From: Smittium mucronatum
Taxonomy: Eukaryota; Kickxellomycota; Harpellomycetes; Harpellales; Legeriomycetaceae
Length of the DNA: 14,354 nt
Assembly: GCA_001953115.1 (NCBI GenBank)
Contig: LSSL01002177.1
Span: 1-14,354 of the forward strand
Reading direction: 5' to 3'
Below the pieces are notes generated by a model. It saw only the letters and a list, made by a program, of their open reading frames with translations, was not told the DNA's origin and did not search any database. This document shows positions 1 through 11,622 of the stretch, piece after piece; the stretch's first letter is position 1; every line of letters starts with the position of its first letter. The position numbers were made by a program, and so were the translations under genes.

Positions 1-31
1 TCTTTAAAAAATTTCTTACTTGGATTTTATT

Positions 32-104
32 GGCTCTCGTTTTATAGCTTAAAATCGGTCGATTTGAGCCGTGATTTTTACCACACGGAAACCGAAAGAG
101 AGCC
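32..104. repeat. Nested three-helix stem-loop
   Basis: Three concentric inverted repeats are visible. The outer arms GGCTCTC (32-38) and GAGAGCC (98-104) can extend over a one-base bulge to TTT/AAA. The middle arms are TCGGT (55-59) and ACCGA (91-95). The inner arms are CCGTG (69-73) and CACGG (84-88). GAGCCGT also occurs twice in direct orientation (66-72, 100-106). This could be an RNA fold, a DNA cruciform or part of a transposon end; no known RNA family is recognised. Confidence 0.5.
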
Positions 105-121
105 GTTTTTTGCTATTTAGT

Positions 122-152
122 ACACTTGGTCTGGTATATTAGTACCAAGTGT
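122..152. repeat. 9-bp perfect inverted repeat (hairpin)
   Basis: ACACTTGGT (122-130) pairs perfectly with ACCAAGTGT (144-152) around a 13-nt loop. The right arm overlaps AAGTGTCCACT (147-157), which recurs inverted at 14217-14227. It may be a transposon terminal repeat, but no element body is seen. Confidence 0.55.
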
Positions 153-250
153 CCACTTTTGAGGTTTAAAGCTTAACTGTTAACTTTTATGGTTTTAAAA
201 AATTCAAATTTGTAAAATTTACTATGAAATAGATGGAAAAATACTATATA

Positions 251-285
251 ACAATGGCATATACTAAAAAAGACAATGGTATATA
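251..285. repeat. Short imperfect direct repeat
   Basis: ACAATGGCATATA (251-263) and ACAATGGTATATA (273-285) differ at one base and are 22 bp apart. No function can be assigned. Confidence 0.45.
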
Positions 286-465
286 GCTTGTTCGTGTTTT
301 CTGCTTCGTTTTTACAAAAAATGCTAAGGGAAGCAAAAAGTGAGATTATTTAAAAGGTTAAGAAAACTAATCAGGATATAACGTAAAATCCATATTGTTA
401 GATAAAAATAATATTTCAATTGAGTGAGTGTGATTAATAAAAACTTTAATTGAATTTTGGTCATT

Positions 466-3400
466 TTAACTTTGCTTTGCGAACTTGACCTCTTCGGAAT
501 ATTTTATTCGCTTTGATGCATTCTCCTTATTCTTAGCATTTTTCTGTCTTTTCTTAACTAAATTCTTAGCTATCTTGATCTCAGCATATTTCTCCGGATC
601 TTCTAATTTCATGGTTGAAAACCTGATTTTACGTGAAAATTTCCTTTCATTGGCTTCGATGCTTAGATTATTCATTGTCTGATTGACCAGTTCATTTCCA
701 ACTAATTGTCGTATGATAGTAAGCACCTGTTCGCAAAGTTCAGAGAGATCCATCATATCGCTTCTCGTTACATCTCCAGACAAATCTCCACTTTCTTCAA
801 ACGTGACAGCAGGTTTGTTCTTGAACTTTTTGTCACCTTTTTTCTTAGATTCGTTCTTTACATTATTTACAACCTCTTTTTCATAATCATTGGCATTCAG
901 AATGGCGGTGTTAGTTTTGTAAATCGGGGATATAATCAATTTAAGATACAAGCTTAAGTTATCCTTAGACATTATGCTAACTACAGCAGCAATGAACTGG
1001 AATGCCATTTTTCTTCTAATTGTTGATTTAGAGAACTTTATTAGCTCATAATTGGCTACTCTCATCACCCTCCTAATCAACCACAAAAATCCGTATCCTT
1101 TTTCTATAGTTTTAGGGTCAAATTTAGATTTTTTGTGTTTGACACTCAACTCGTCATCAAAATTATCATCCTCGTCACCACTCATAGATTCGTTACAATC
1201 CTCTGAATTTCCTATATTATCTCTTTGATTTTGTGGTTTCATATTTACCATACTGTGATCAGAAACTTGGTAGATTAATTTGGAAACGAAAAACAAATTT
1301 TTAACAATTTGAGAACCGAGAGTTTCATCTAGGTTTGCGCTATTCAATTGCACAGTTGATAAGTAAGCAACTTTAATTAGATTGGTAAAATTGATCATAA
1401 TATAATTAGTATCCATATTTGATTTAGAAAACATATTTAGCTCCACAAGTTTAGATGTATTCTGTGATAAAATGGGCTCAAGTCCCAAGATTTTAGACAC
1501 CTTGACAGTTTCCGATTTTATGAAAGGGAGATATCTGGAGTTTTCGTCCAAACGATTTAAGGAAAAATAAGTACCGAGTAGTCTTGATGACATTAACCTA
1601 TTCCATGAGTGTGGGTATGTAAGATTTTCTGCTACTAACTCCCAAATAACAGGAAATTGTACTCGCAAGACTTTTTCAGAATTAACAACAGATTTTCTAA
1701 ATTCGTTAAAAAAATCAAATTTCATTAACTTATCAAGCAGTTTTAGAGCTAAATATCCCTGTTGCCATAAGACAATAGCTTTACTATCCGAAAATTCGTC
1801 TATATCTATATCCACCCTCTCCTGTTCGCACTTTTTCCATACTACAGTTGTTTTTGCCAAAGTAAATAGTATCATTTCGATGATTTGAGGTATGAGGTTT
1901 GAAATGGTGCTCACAATGATTTCGTTGTTGTCATCAGATTTTTCAGTAACACATTCGATAGATATTCCGAAAATTTGCAAAGAAGCCTTCCATAAAATCA
2001 ACTTTTTCTCAATTTCTGGAGAACTAAATTCGGTTAAAGAATTAATGGTAGACTTATCGACCAGATTTGAAACCAGTTCTATGGATGTGTCTAGTTGCTT
2101 TTGGTCCATCTTAACAAATAGTTTTTTAAGAATAAGGCTTATCATTTCTACTAAATTTTGATCGTTTTCATTCACTAACGCCATGACTAATTTTACAAAT
2201 ATTTCCTCATACATTTCTGTTACCACCTGTACCGGAAGTTTATCAATCACTGAATATAAGAATTCTAATCCAGACTCTCTACCGGTTTGAAGCTCAAATC
2301 CATCGACATTCGACAGTACAAAGTTTATCAAATTCGACAATCTTTTAACAGTTATGGGATAATTGATATAAAATCTAAGCAAACATGCCCTACACTGTGA
2401 TCTAACAAATTTAGAGTACGATTTTATCATCATATTTTGAACATTATTATCCATCAAATCGTATAGATCGTTACTTATAAGCTTGTTCTCTATTATTCCA
2501 GAAAGCAACGAAAATGAAACACTTTGGAACTCTTCAACTTCTAAATCGGGTTTTATCAAAGATACCATAAAATCTAATTGTGTTTTAGTCATAAGCATCT
2601 TCCTGCGAGTATCTGATTGTATGCTATTGCGCAGATCCCCTTGGGTTTTAAAAATGGTAGAGATTAATTGCAAACTACTGATGGTTACTGGTGATTTTGA
2701 ATTTGAATTCGTCTTAAGCATCTGTAAGCATCTTTTAATAATAATTTTAAGTTCGCTATCAGAAAGCAAAGATCCAGACTTGAATTTGATTAAAAAGCTG
2801 CTTATTCTAAGAGAAAGCAATACAACACCATCATGGTTGCTAAATAAACAGTTTCCTATGAGATCAACGAATTTTTTGAGTTCATTGATAATGATATCGG
2901 GTATCCTTTTGCTGGAAAATTGCAAGTTACCAGACTTAAAAATGGAAAGTAATAGTTGCAGCCCAAATTCCACTACAATATTGGAATTCGTCTTCAAATT
3001 ACTAGTTTCGGGTACAGCTTTTTTCACAACCATATTTTTCACGTACACACTTTTTGTTGCCTCAAAATTCAGATGATTTAGCACAAGTGCAAAAATGAAT
3101 TGTAGCATCACTATTAAGTTATTGTTTTGATCAACTACTTTGACGTTAAGATTGACTTCGTTATCAATGTCGACATCCATTCTGTTGCCAGAAATTTCCT
3201 CTGATGATTCTGCTGTATCATCTTCGTTGGATTTCTCAGAAATCGACAAATTTTCTTCAAAAGAATTAGATTTTTTTTGTTTGGGGAAAAGACCTCTATT
3301 TTTTATCAAACCGCTTGATATATGATGTAAACAATTCTTAACCTGCTTTATAGTTGTGACTGAGTTAGTTATATTAAGTATTTCTATTAATGGTGATAAT

Positions 3401-6400
3401 AGTACAGAGATACTGTTTATTCCAACAATCTGAGCCAAAAGTTCCAGACTGATCGGTGACTTTTTTATTCCAGTTCTAGTTTCTTTGTATGTATTATTTA
3501 AGCTCTTGTTTTCATCTTTTATATTGTCGAACATACTTTTAATGAAAACATCAGATGTTTTTTTCATAGCATAATCAAGGCTCCCAGGTTCGTATTTAAT
3601 GTGTGATAGAAAGTAATTGATAGTGTAGCACAAAACGTGTTTCATAAAGCCTTTCTGCAGAGTTGAAGTTAAACTATCTAAAACAAATCCAAAATAGTTC
3701 GGTCCCAAAATTTCCAAAATCTTGGCAAGGGTAGCCCTTGTCGTATCACGAGTTTCTTGTCTTCTTACTTTTAATATCCCGCATAGAATCATCAAAAGAT
3801 AAGGAAGGTGAGAATTCATGATGGTTTCAGGGCATAATTTTAATATTTTGACATAGGAAACGCTAACAGGAATTCTTAGAAGCAATGCATCCTCTCTATC
3901 TTGTTGGGTTTCAAAATTAGTTCCGGCCAAAGACAAATAATCTTTTAAATGAGGTAATAGAACCTTTTCGACTTGATTTGTCATCTTTTTTATATGGGCA
4001 GCATTTTCATCATTTGACGGGACTCTAAGGTCAAACCGGAATGATTGAAGTACGGATATAATCAACCTGGTCAGTACCCGCTCGCTTCCATTGGATTTTT
4101 TATTCATATAACGTTTGATCATTGTGAAATAGTTGGCAAAAGTCAGCTTTTTAGAAATTTCTGACAGAGTATTTATCAAATCCGACACTAAATCATGGAA
4201 AGTTTGCAACTCTAAACCAAATAATATCGATTCAAAGAATGGAATGAATAAGCGTGTTAAAGTGTTCTGTTTAAAGGGATTATCGGAATTCAGTTTAGCA
4301 CAGAATCTAACAAGAGCACGCCTTCTCCTATGGACTTGGATATGTAAGGCGTTAAAGAAGAAAGAAGATTCTTCATCATCACTAGTAAATGTAACAAGAT
4401 CACTAAGAAGCTCTATCTTAGATCCCAAAGCTGTTACCAAAATTCCAAGAATCTTTAAATTTTCTTGTTTTATTAAAAAGGATCCATAAGCCAAGGATTT
4501 TGTAATATCAGGCCATAAGACATTCTCTATCAAATTCACATAATCATCCCCAGCCCCTTCTGAAATCCGTAATGCCACAGTATCAATAAACCTAGAAATT
4601 CCGTATACACTGTTTGATCTTATTGAAGATTCAAGTTCGTCTTTAGAAAAGTACAAAAGATTTGATAACAAAGGCAACCAAGCTTTACTTCCTATAAGTT
4701 TTGGATGATTAAACCATTTCTCGTTTAGATTATTAAAAGTCTCTAATCTTTTGTCAAAGTCAGGCTCGTCTAATCTTTTAACAGAATATGAATTGAGATC
4801 AGTTATAACTTGATTCACAAAAAGAAGATCATTTTCTTGATTGAAAAAGCTATAGTGATTAGCCAAATTGGAAAAAATTTTGACAGTTATCACTCGATTT
4901 TCTTTATTTTGGAACTTGAACATAAATAATTTTGAGACAAAATTAAATAGAAAGTCAAATTGAGCCTTTGGGTTGTAATCTGGATCATTACTTTCACAAA
5001 ATAACATTGGGATAAATCTATCCAATAACTTTAGCACATCATATTTTGATTTCTCGGATAATTGAATCAAATTTTTCGAACCGCTGGTGTTTAAAAATGG
5101 CAGGAGTAAGCCAAGTAGCATAGATAACTCACCAGGGGATTTACTTGAAACGTATTCAGCTATATTTGATAAGATGAACACTAGTTTAGACAGTATTCTA
5201 TTTTTTGTTTTGATGGCATTATAATTGGCAGTTAAATAATGCTGAATTTGAGAAATAATATGGCCTGAGTTTGAGGACAGAACGAATTTAATGCACGATA
5301 TGGCATCCTCTCTGATGCTGATTATATTTGGATCATTAACGTTACTGGTTTGGTAATAGGCCTCCAGTCCAATCAATCCAGAAAGTATATCTAAAATCCT
5401 ATTTGAAACCAAATCGCTTAATTTTTTAGCTGAAAGCAAGCTTATCATATTAGGGAAAACATGAGTATTTGTGTGGAAAAGCAAATCAATAGTATCAGGG
5501 AATTTACACATGTTGTTAATAAGATCCAATAGACTTGATTCGCCTTGTGTGTTTTCAACACTTAGTTTCAAAACTCTGGGTTCGATAGCGAACTCATTAA
5601 TAAAACGGAAGTAGGGTTTAATTGGAAATCTTTGATGCTCAGGGTGTACTGATATTAATAAAGACAGCAAGTTTACCGAAAGCTGCCTAACCTTTAAAGA
5701 TATTTTGTGAACATAAACACTGTTAAAACTAGGGTCATTAGAATCTCCCATTTTGTCTAAATAATTTTCATCTTCATCAGCTAAAAAGGCGTCATCTAGT
5801 GTATGTGAAAGATCAGTAATTGGTTTTTGAGCTTTAGTGTTTAGTTGATTCAAATTTGCTGGATTTTTTTCATCGCTGCCTGGCACATTTTCAAAACTCT
5901 CTTCGAAATCCTTATTTTTATCAGAACCATTATTGAATTCAATTTCCGGATTATTTTCATGTCTTTCGTGACTATTTTTTTCATCCAGAGGTTCGGGTTG
6001 GTTAAATTCGTTTTCAGACTCAAAATCAGACTCAAGAGTATCATTTAATTCCTTTTTGTGAGCAAAGTAATCATCTACAGAGCTGTTCATATCTTCTGCC
6101 CAATCTCCATTTGAAACATTATCTAAATCTAGATCATTAAAAACTTCAGAATGTCTAGGATCCTTATTATTTTCTGGGATTAAACCAAGGTCTTGGTCAT
6201 TAGCTTTGCTGAACTCAAATGATATGTCATCGACAATTTCTGAGTTTACTAGGTCATAATTTCTGCTTTGATACAAATCGATAGATCTTTGACTGCTACC
6301 TAAAATGAAAAGGTTAGTCGTTATCAATTTGTGGAAAATTGGAGTCACTTTAACCCCAAGTTGCTTGACCATTTCAGTTGCCAATGTCAGAAACCCGATT

Positions 6401-9400
6401 TTGGTTCTATTTCTGATAGAGTCAAAGACATCAAGATAATGAACATAATTAGGGAAAATATTATCAGAATCGATGAACTCTTTTAACATAGATGGATCGT
6501 TTGTAAACAGAGGTTGGACAGAATCACCAAAATGTTCGAGTATAAGGCTTCCAAAAAATGAGATCTCATCCGGCTTTAGTGAAGTCAAAACCTTTAGGAT
6601 AATAGTCCTTCTAGTTTTCATAGATGTTTTGTTGCTTCTATTTCCCTCTTTACTTACAAGCCTACCAAATAATATACGTAACAATACCGGGATTATGTTA
6701 TCAACATTGACTTTTTTTGATTCTGTATTCACTTCATTTTTTTCAAAAGGCGCGACTTCTTGAGGCTCGTGCAAAATGGCGATGTCAGTATCATCAATCT
6801 GGATTTGTTTAGATTCACCTGATGAAATTCTAGAATCCAAACTGAAATTCAAAATAGTGTCCTTTATTGTGTCTTTATTTAGAAGGTTTTTTAGATCATC
6901 GGAGTATGTTGAAAACTCTTTATTGTTCATTTGGGAATTGTAAGCCAAAACTACATCGAGAGCAGCTTTTTGAGTTCTCAAATCACCTGAGCTCAATAGC
7001 TTTAAACAAATTTCATTTACTATTGGGAATTTTTTAATTCTTCCAACCTTTGATATCAAAGTCAAAATAGAATGCAACCTGTTTAACCTGGCCCTTCTTG
7101 AGTTTTCTAGTTCAGAACCTAAACCGAAATCAAAAAAAGTATCGGCGCCATTATCCAAATCGTTTTCTTTGAATATGTTTTTCCGCCAATCCGTTAACAT
7201 CATCTTTCTAAATATAAGAATGATTAAATCGGTATTCTGACTTGCCAGAGATGAAGACGATCCCATAGCATTGAAGGAATTTATGACGATTGCATTATAA
7301 TCTATTTTTGGTTTAATCAAATCGGCTGCTGTATCTCTATCAGAATTTGTGTCACTTTCATTCAAAAAATCGCATAAAATAACTCCATGGATAGAGAATA
7401 TAAAATCAAAACCTTTTCTTTCTTCATTATCTGAAGCATCATTTTCACTGGTATTCTTATCTGAAAAAATCATATCGCGATAATAATTTTGGATGGAATT
7501 AAATTTATTGTTAAAAGAGCAAAATGCAAATGCATCTTCAGAAAGGGGGGGTTTAGAGACTGTGTCAAGATTAGATAGCTTTAAGAGCTCATCATTGAAT
7601 AGATTTGTGGCAGTAGAAGTAAGCATGGGCTCAATATAATCCATTAAATGAATATTTGATTGCTTGACTACATATACTTTATTCACTATTCTGAATAGAG
7701 CATCCCAAACATGAGCCTTAAATTTGTTTGTAGGCCTATTATCTGAAGAAATTTCAGAAAATAGAATGTTGAGCTCTTTCCATATGAGGCTTAGATTGAG
7801 TCCTAAAAATGAAACTATCAAATTTGCAGACATTTTAGATACATTTTGATTAATGGACTCATTGTTTAAAGATGTAGAGACTACACTTCGTACATGGTTC
7901 ATTTTATCTTTATATTCATTCAAGCTAATTCCAGAATTTTCTGCGCTGGACAAACGATTTAACAATTCCAGGTTTGAAGTTTCGGATGGAGATTTTGGTG
8001 ATACATTACTCGAAAGAGACATAATTAGGTTTAGAGTGGCTCTACGCAATTCTTTATTAAAGCTGGATAAGTTTCCTGAAAGGCCAAAGACAATATTATC
8101 CATGATATAGTTGAAATTGAAAATATTTGTTTTAATTTCCGAGGAGAAATTGGACATTGCCTGAGAGTTTTTAGATTTTTGTATAACAGCAAATGAGTTC
8201 ACCTCCTGAAGAGATAAAATCAATGTGGATAAAGAGTTGAGAAGACAAGGGTTCTTTCTGATTACACCTATTTTTTGGATGATTTTTATTTGGTTGTCTT
8301 CAGAATTTTCTACACCGAATTTAAGAACTTCTTTGGTTAATTTCACCCATAACTGTAGACCCTTTGCGGAAAAACTTTCAATAGCCTTTTCAGAATTTGA
8401 TTTACATGATTGAGAGATAAGGGATGAATAAATGCAAATTGTCTGTCCAAGAAGAGAACATTTAAAGTACAAATCTTGACAATAATTGAGGTACTGTGGA
8501 AAGTCACTATTATTATTGCTCCGCTGAGAAATATCCACATCAGATTGGTTGATGGAAAATATTAAGGAGTCTATTAAACCTAATATTTCTTGAGACATGA
8601 GTCCCAAATTTACAGAAGAAATTTGAATAATGGATAAAGACATTGAAGTAGCATCAAAAAGAGTATTAATAGCCATTCCGCAATTAATAGCAAAATAATC
8701 AACTTTTCGGGTGCTTTTTGAACTTGATTTGATTAAATTTGTAATTCCGCGTAGAAAAGAGTCACTTTTAGTTTCTTTAGAAATTAGGATAACCTTTCCA
8801 TTGGAAATTTGTGACACAGCTTTATCGTGGGGATCTTTTAAAGGACCAAACCTAATTAAGTGAGACCAAACCAAGAGAACACTCATGTTATTTTCAGAAA
8901 TCCCATTAAATGAAGAGTTTGAAGATTCTCTCCAGCAAGAATTAGAAAGATCGACAAGTAGAGGTAGACAAATAGAATGAAAATGAGACCAATTCATTTT
9001 TCCTAAAACTAAAATGAGTTGAAAACCGTAATTGAATGCATGAGATTTTTCTAATAGGTTTGAGTATGAGAACATGATTAGACGGCCTGAAGTAACAATA
9101 TAGTTTGAAGGACAATACATCAATATAGAAGATAGACAGCTCGAAATGGAGGAAAGAATATCTGAATCTTTTGGCGAATAATCCTCAGAATCGGAATCAT
9201 GGTTAAATGCTGGTTTGAATGTAGAGATAACAAGGTCGATGGAGTTTAAAAGATCCTTGTACTCACCGACCCTTGAGCCTTTTCTTAGTGTTGATCCTTC
9301 GGAAATTAAATTCAATAGATTTACTATCAGTTTACAACTCAAACTTTTTTCAAAATCAGAGCGTGTGATCTTTCCGGAATCTAGCTCCAATTTAAGCGAG

Positions 9401-11163
9401 TTGACATTGTTTTTCAAAGATTTCAATAAGACTTTCCAAATTGGGTCAGAAACGAAGGGACCACCGCAATGATTTAGAGTCATTTTAAAAACATTTGTGA
9501 TAGTATTCAAATAAATTGGCTCATCAAATCTTTTGCTCATTGACAGCAATAGAGCTTCAAATAATTCCGAGCTTGAGGAGAAAAGTTGTTTATCGACACC
9601 CTAACAGGAAAGGAGAAAAAACCGATTTCAATTATCTGGGATTTTTCATAACATAAACAAATTGAAAAGTATCTCTTTGGTGGTGGAAATAAATATAAGT
9701 AAATGGGCGATAGATTAAATATATTTTCAGAGATCTTACTTTAATGGCCTGAAAAAATAACGAGCTTATACCCGAAATATAATAATCTGGGTTTAAGTTG
9801 GGAAATCTCTGATGGTAAGAGAATACATGATCGATGAAAAGAGTAAGCTGTTGGCTTTTTAGTTTTCTAATCATGAAAGATAGAGATTCGGCAGCAAACC
9901 TCCTAATATGATTCCTTTGCTTTTCAGCTCCTAAAAATGGAGACAGCACACTAAAAAGATTGGATTGATAATTAATACATTGGGTTAATATAATTATGTT
10001 TTTAAAATAGAGTTTAGAAAAATAAAAAAGAAGAAATATTACTCGAAAGTCGGGATAAGATCGGTTATTAGGAACCTTTGGCAATATTTTAGCAAAAAAG
10101 TCAGGGTATTGTAAGTCAGCTACATTAAGATATGATGAAATGGGGGAGATTAATTTAGGGATAAAAAATTTCATAAATTTTATGATTAATATTATCAAAC
10201 TAGTAAAAGTTATTGTAATGAAAATCCAATAAAAAAAGTTAATGAAATAAGGTTTAAACCGTTAAAAAGATGAGGAAAATATTTTTAGTTACCTCTATGA
10301 TCTCGACATAATTAGACTTGGAATGGCGAGAAATCTCAGAGAAAAAACTTATAAAATAAGGGAAGAAATCTGAGCTGAGATCTTTAGCTAAACTGATTGT
10401 TAATCTATGAGGTATTCAAAATTTAGTAAATATTTGTTAAAATTGAGAAACTTTGGGAATTTGTTTTAGTTTTGTATTAAAATTTTAATGTAGGTTGGTT
10501 AATAGGAAGGGCAATAAATTATTCCCAATTCATACAGAAATAAGCATAAAGTCAAAAATAGATAAACTGGTATTTACTCGTATAGAGCTTCAATAGCATT
10601 AGGGCTATCCGAATCGATGGCCTTTAGCATTGCTGCAACAATATCGTCCTTATGAAAGACTATCTGTGGCAAAGTTTGACCATACCCAACAACCTCATTG
10701 TAAAAAATGATAAACTCATTTGTCCGATTAGTTTCGTAGAATTTATTCAAAGACTCTCCGAAAAATGAAGAGCTTTCCTGTTTTATTGAGACAAGCAATC
10801 GGAGGATAAGGAAAATTGAATTAAGAATAAAAAATGTGCTAAATAGAGAAAAATAAATAAGAATTATTAAATAAATAAAAATACCTCTGGTAAAGAATAG
10901 TCACGTTGTATTCGTTTAGCTACTGAGATGTTGACCTTCTCAATCCTTTTGCTGAACGATTGATACTATGTTATAATGTTTATCAAAAAATTATTAGGTT
11001 GGTGATTTCAAGAGAAAAATATTTATTTATGGATGAATTGAGAATAATTCTAAAAAATAGTATTTAAGATTAATTTTCGTAATAGTACTATGATAAAATC
11101 TTTTACCTTGTATCTATTAGCTCCACCGTTTAAATTCAGTAGTTTTGCTTCGTTTTCAATCAT
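466..11163 (-). CDS. UTP20: UTP20/DRIM homologue, U3 snoRNA-associated scaffold of the SSU processome; 7 exons, ~3290 aa
   Basis: Exons: 11107-11163, 10885-10965, 10578-10777, 10293-10404, 10043-10119, 9740-9950, 466-9600. The start is the ATG at 11161-11163 and the stop is TAA at 466-468. UTP20 is a very large helical-repeat (HEAT-like) protein of the nucleolar 90S pre-ribosome, needed for 18S rRNA maturation; that is family knowledge. Sequence support in order: the N-terminal motif NRYKYQSFSKRIEKVNI across the exon 1/2 junction; RRFAAESLSFMIRKLK (exon 6); QAIKGVDKQLF across the exon 6/7 junction; KIGFLTLATEMVKQLG near residue 1310 (DRIM region); ILGPNYFGFVLDSL near 2210; and a lysine-rich C-terminal tail, probably nucleolar-targeting. 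It is longer than human (~2785) or yeast (~2493) UTP20 because of Ser/Asn-rich and acidic inserts, the largest at about residues 1360-1540 and others near 2375 and 3050. Intron phases are 0, 0, 2, 0, 2, 0 and all match. The family call is near certain; individual splice sites are inferred. Confidence 0.93.
9601..9739 (-). other. UTP20 intron 6 (139 nt, phase 0)
   Basis: The donor GTAAGA is close to consensus, and the acceptor is a pyrimidine-rich TCCTTTCCTGTTAG. Joining gives FFQAIK|GVDKQLFSSSSELF, very like the 'EAIKGV' segment of other UTP20 proteins. This is the last intron; the exon after it is 9135 nt. Confidence 0.9.
9951..10042 (-). other. UTP20 intron 5 (92 nt, phase 2)
   Basis: The donor is GTAATA and the acceptor CTTTTTAG. 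Joining gives LIPTFD|VLSPFLGAEKQ. The intron is AT-rich and happens to lack stops in one frame, so an intron-blind reading would run straight through it. Confidence 0.8.
10120..10292 (-). other. UTP20 intron 4 (173 nt, phase 0)
   Basis: The donor is GTAACT and the acceptor AATGTAG. Joining gives NYVEIIE|LTYNTLTFLLKYCQRF, the Leu-rich 'SLxYLxKY' helix pair of the family. Choosing this acceptor puts exon 5 in a different frame from the longest local open frame. Confidence 0.8.
10405..10577 (-). other. UTP20 intron 3 (173 nt, phase 2)
   Basis: The donor GTAAAT splits a Glu codon after Tyr, and the acceptor is CTCATAG. Joining gives EALYE|LTISLAKDLSSDFFPYF, corresponding to the 'LARDL..DFYP.F' segment of UTP20. 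Confidence 0.83.
10778..10884 (-). other. UTP20 intron 2 (107 nt, phase 0)
   Basis: The donor is GTATTT and the acceptor AAAACAG. Joining gives DYSLPE|ESSSFFGESL, the place where family members carry a short acidic/Ser stretch before a Phe-Phe pair. The intron contains in-frame stops. Confidence 0.82.
10966..11106 (-). other. UTP20 intron 1 (141 nt, phase 0)
   Basis: The donor GTAAAA follows a Lys codon and the acceptor is ACATAG before TAT. Joining gives NRYK|YQSFSKRI, which matches the conserved UTP20 N-terminus. A CTAAT-type branch-site candidate lies in the 3' third. Confidence 0.85.
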
Positions 11164-11622
11164 TTTTATATGATTTTATGATTTTATTCAAAATTAGTTT
11201 AAACGGATATTTTAATGTTTCAATAATTCTTTTCGAGGGTGAATAACTTGTTGGAATCTTTCTAGCTCATGAGGTAACTTCACAATGAGCGTGGATAAAT
11301 TTGTCCTACGTATGCTTGCAGGTAAAATAAAATATAATATTCTTTACGAGAATTGTCTATAGCTCTACTCTGAAAAAGCCCCTAGAAAATAAAACTCAAT
11401 CTAAAATTCTTTCACAAAAAAAAAAAATTTTCATGCAACAATTTTATTTGAAAAGTTGAAAAAGGAAGCGATCTGCGAATTATATATAAAGTAGGAATAA
11501 ATTAGATAAGTAAAAATTCCTGGCGAATTAAAATGAAGAAAGGTCGACTCTAATTTGTTTAAACACAGATTGAACAAATACTAAAACTCCATTGAACTAA
11601 AAAATAAATAAACTCTATTGGA
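11164..11622. other. Intergenic region between the DUF218 stop and the UTP20 start
   Basis: These 459 bp must hold the 3' end of the DUF218 transcript and the promoter and 5' leader of UTP20 (both minus strand). The sequence directly before the UTP20 ATG is A-rich (TATAAAAATG). A run of 13 A lies at about 11415-11427. A short open stretch on the plus strand at 11285 is discussed as a finding but is not called as a gene. Confidence 0.7.
11443..11448 (-). terminator. Candidate polyadenylation signal of the DUF218 gene
   Basis: AATAAA on the minus strand lies 175 nt downstream of the DUF218 stop codon. In an AT-rich genome this hexamer is common by chance, so support is positional only. Confidence 0.25.

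Larger units (their letters stand above)
1..465. other. Non-coding region beyond the UTP20 stop
   Basis: No coding region is supported here. The part next to 466 should be the 3' untranslated region and polyadenylation area of UTP20; no exact AATAAA is visible on the minus strand there. The distal part holds a nested stem-loop (32-104), a hairpin (122-152) and a near-duplicate 13-mer pair (251-285), listed separately. Confidence 0.7.

Noticed and set aside
8343..8540. Minus-strand 65-codon frame overlapping UTP20
   Set aside because: It is an alternative frame inside the large exon with low-complexity composition and no family resemblance.
485..9472. Plus-strand open frames of 60-200 codons opposite the UTP20 exon
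   Set aside because: They lie antisense within a strongly supported coding exon, have no recognisable motifs and follow from its codon composition.
9632..10198. A separate minus-strand protein of ~188 residues
   Set aside because: It merges UTP20 exon 6 with intron 5, intron 6 and an out-of-frame reading of exon 5. The conserved FAAESLSFMIRK segment belongs to UTP20.
10574..10798. A separate small minus-strand protein of ~74 residues
   Set aside because: This is UTP20 exon 3 plus a few intron codons; its sequence joins in phase to exons 2 and 4.
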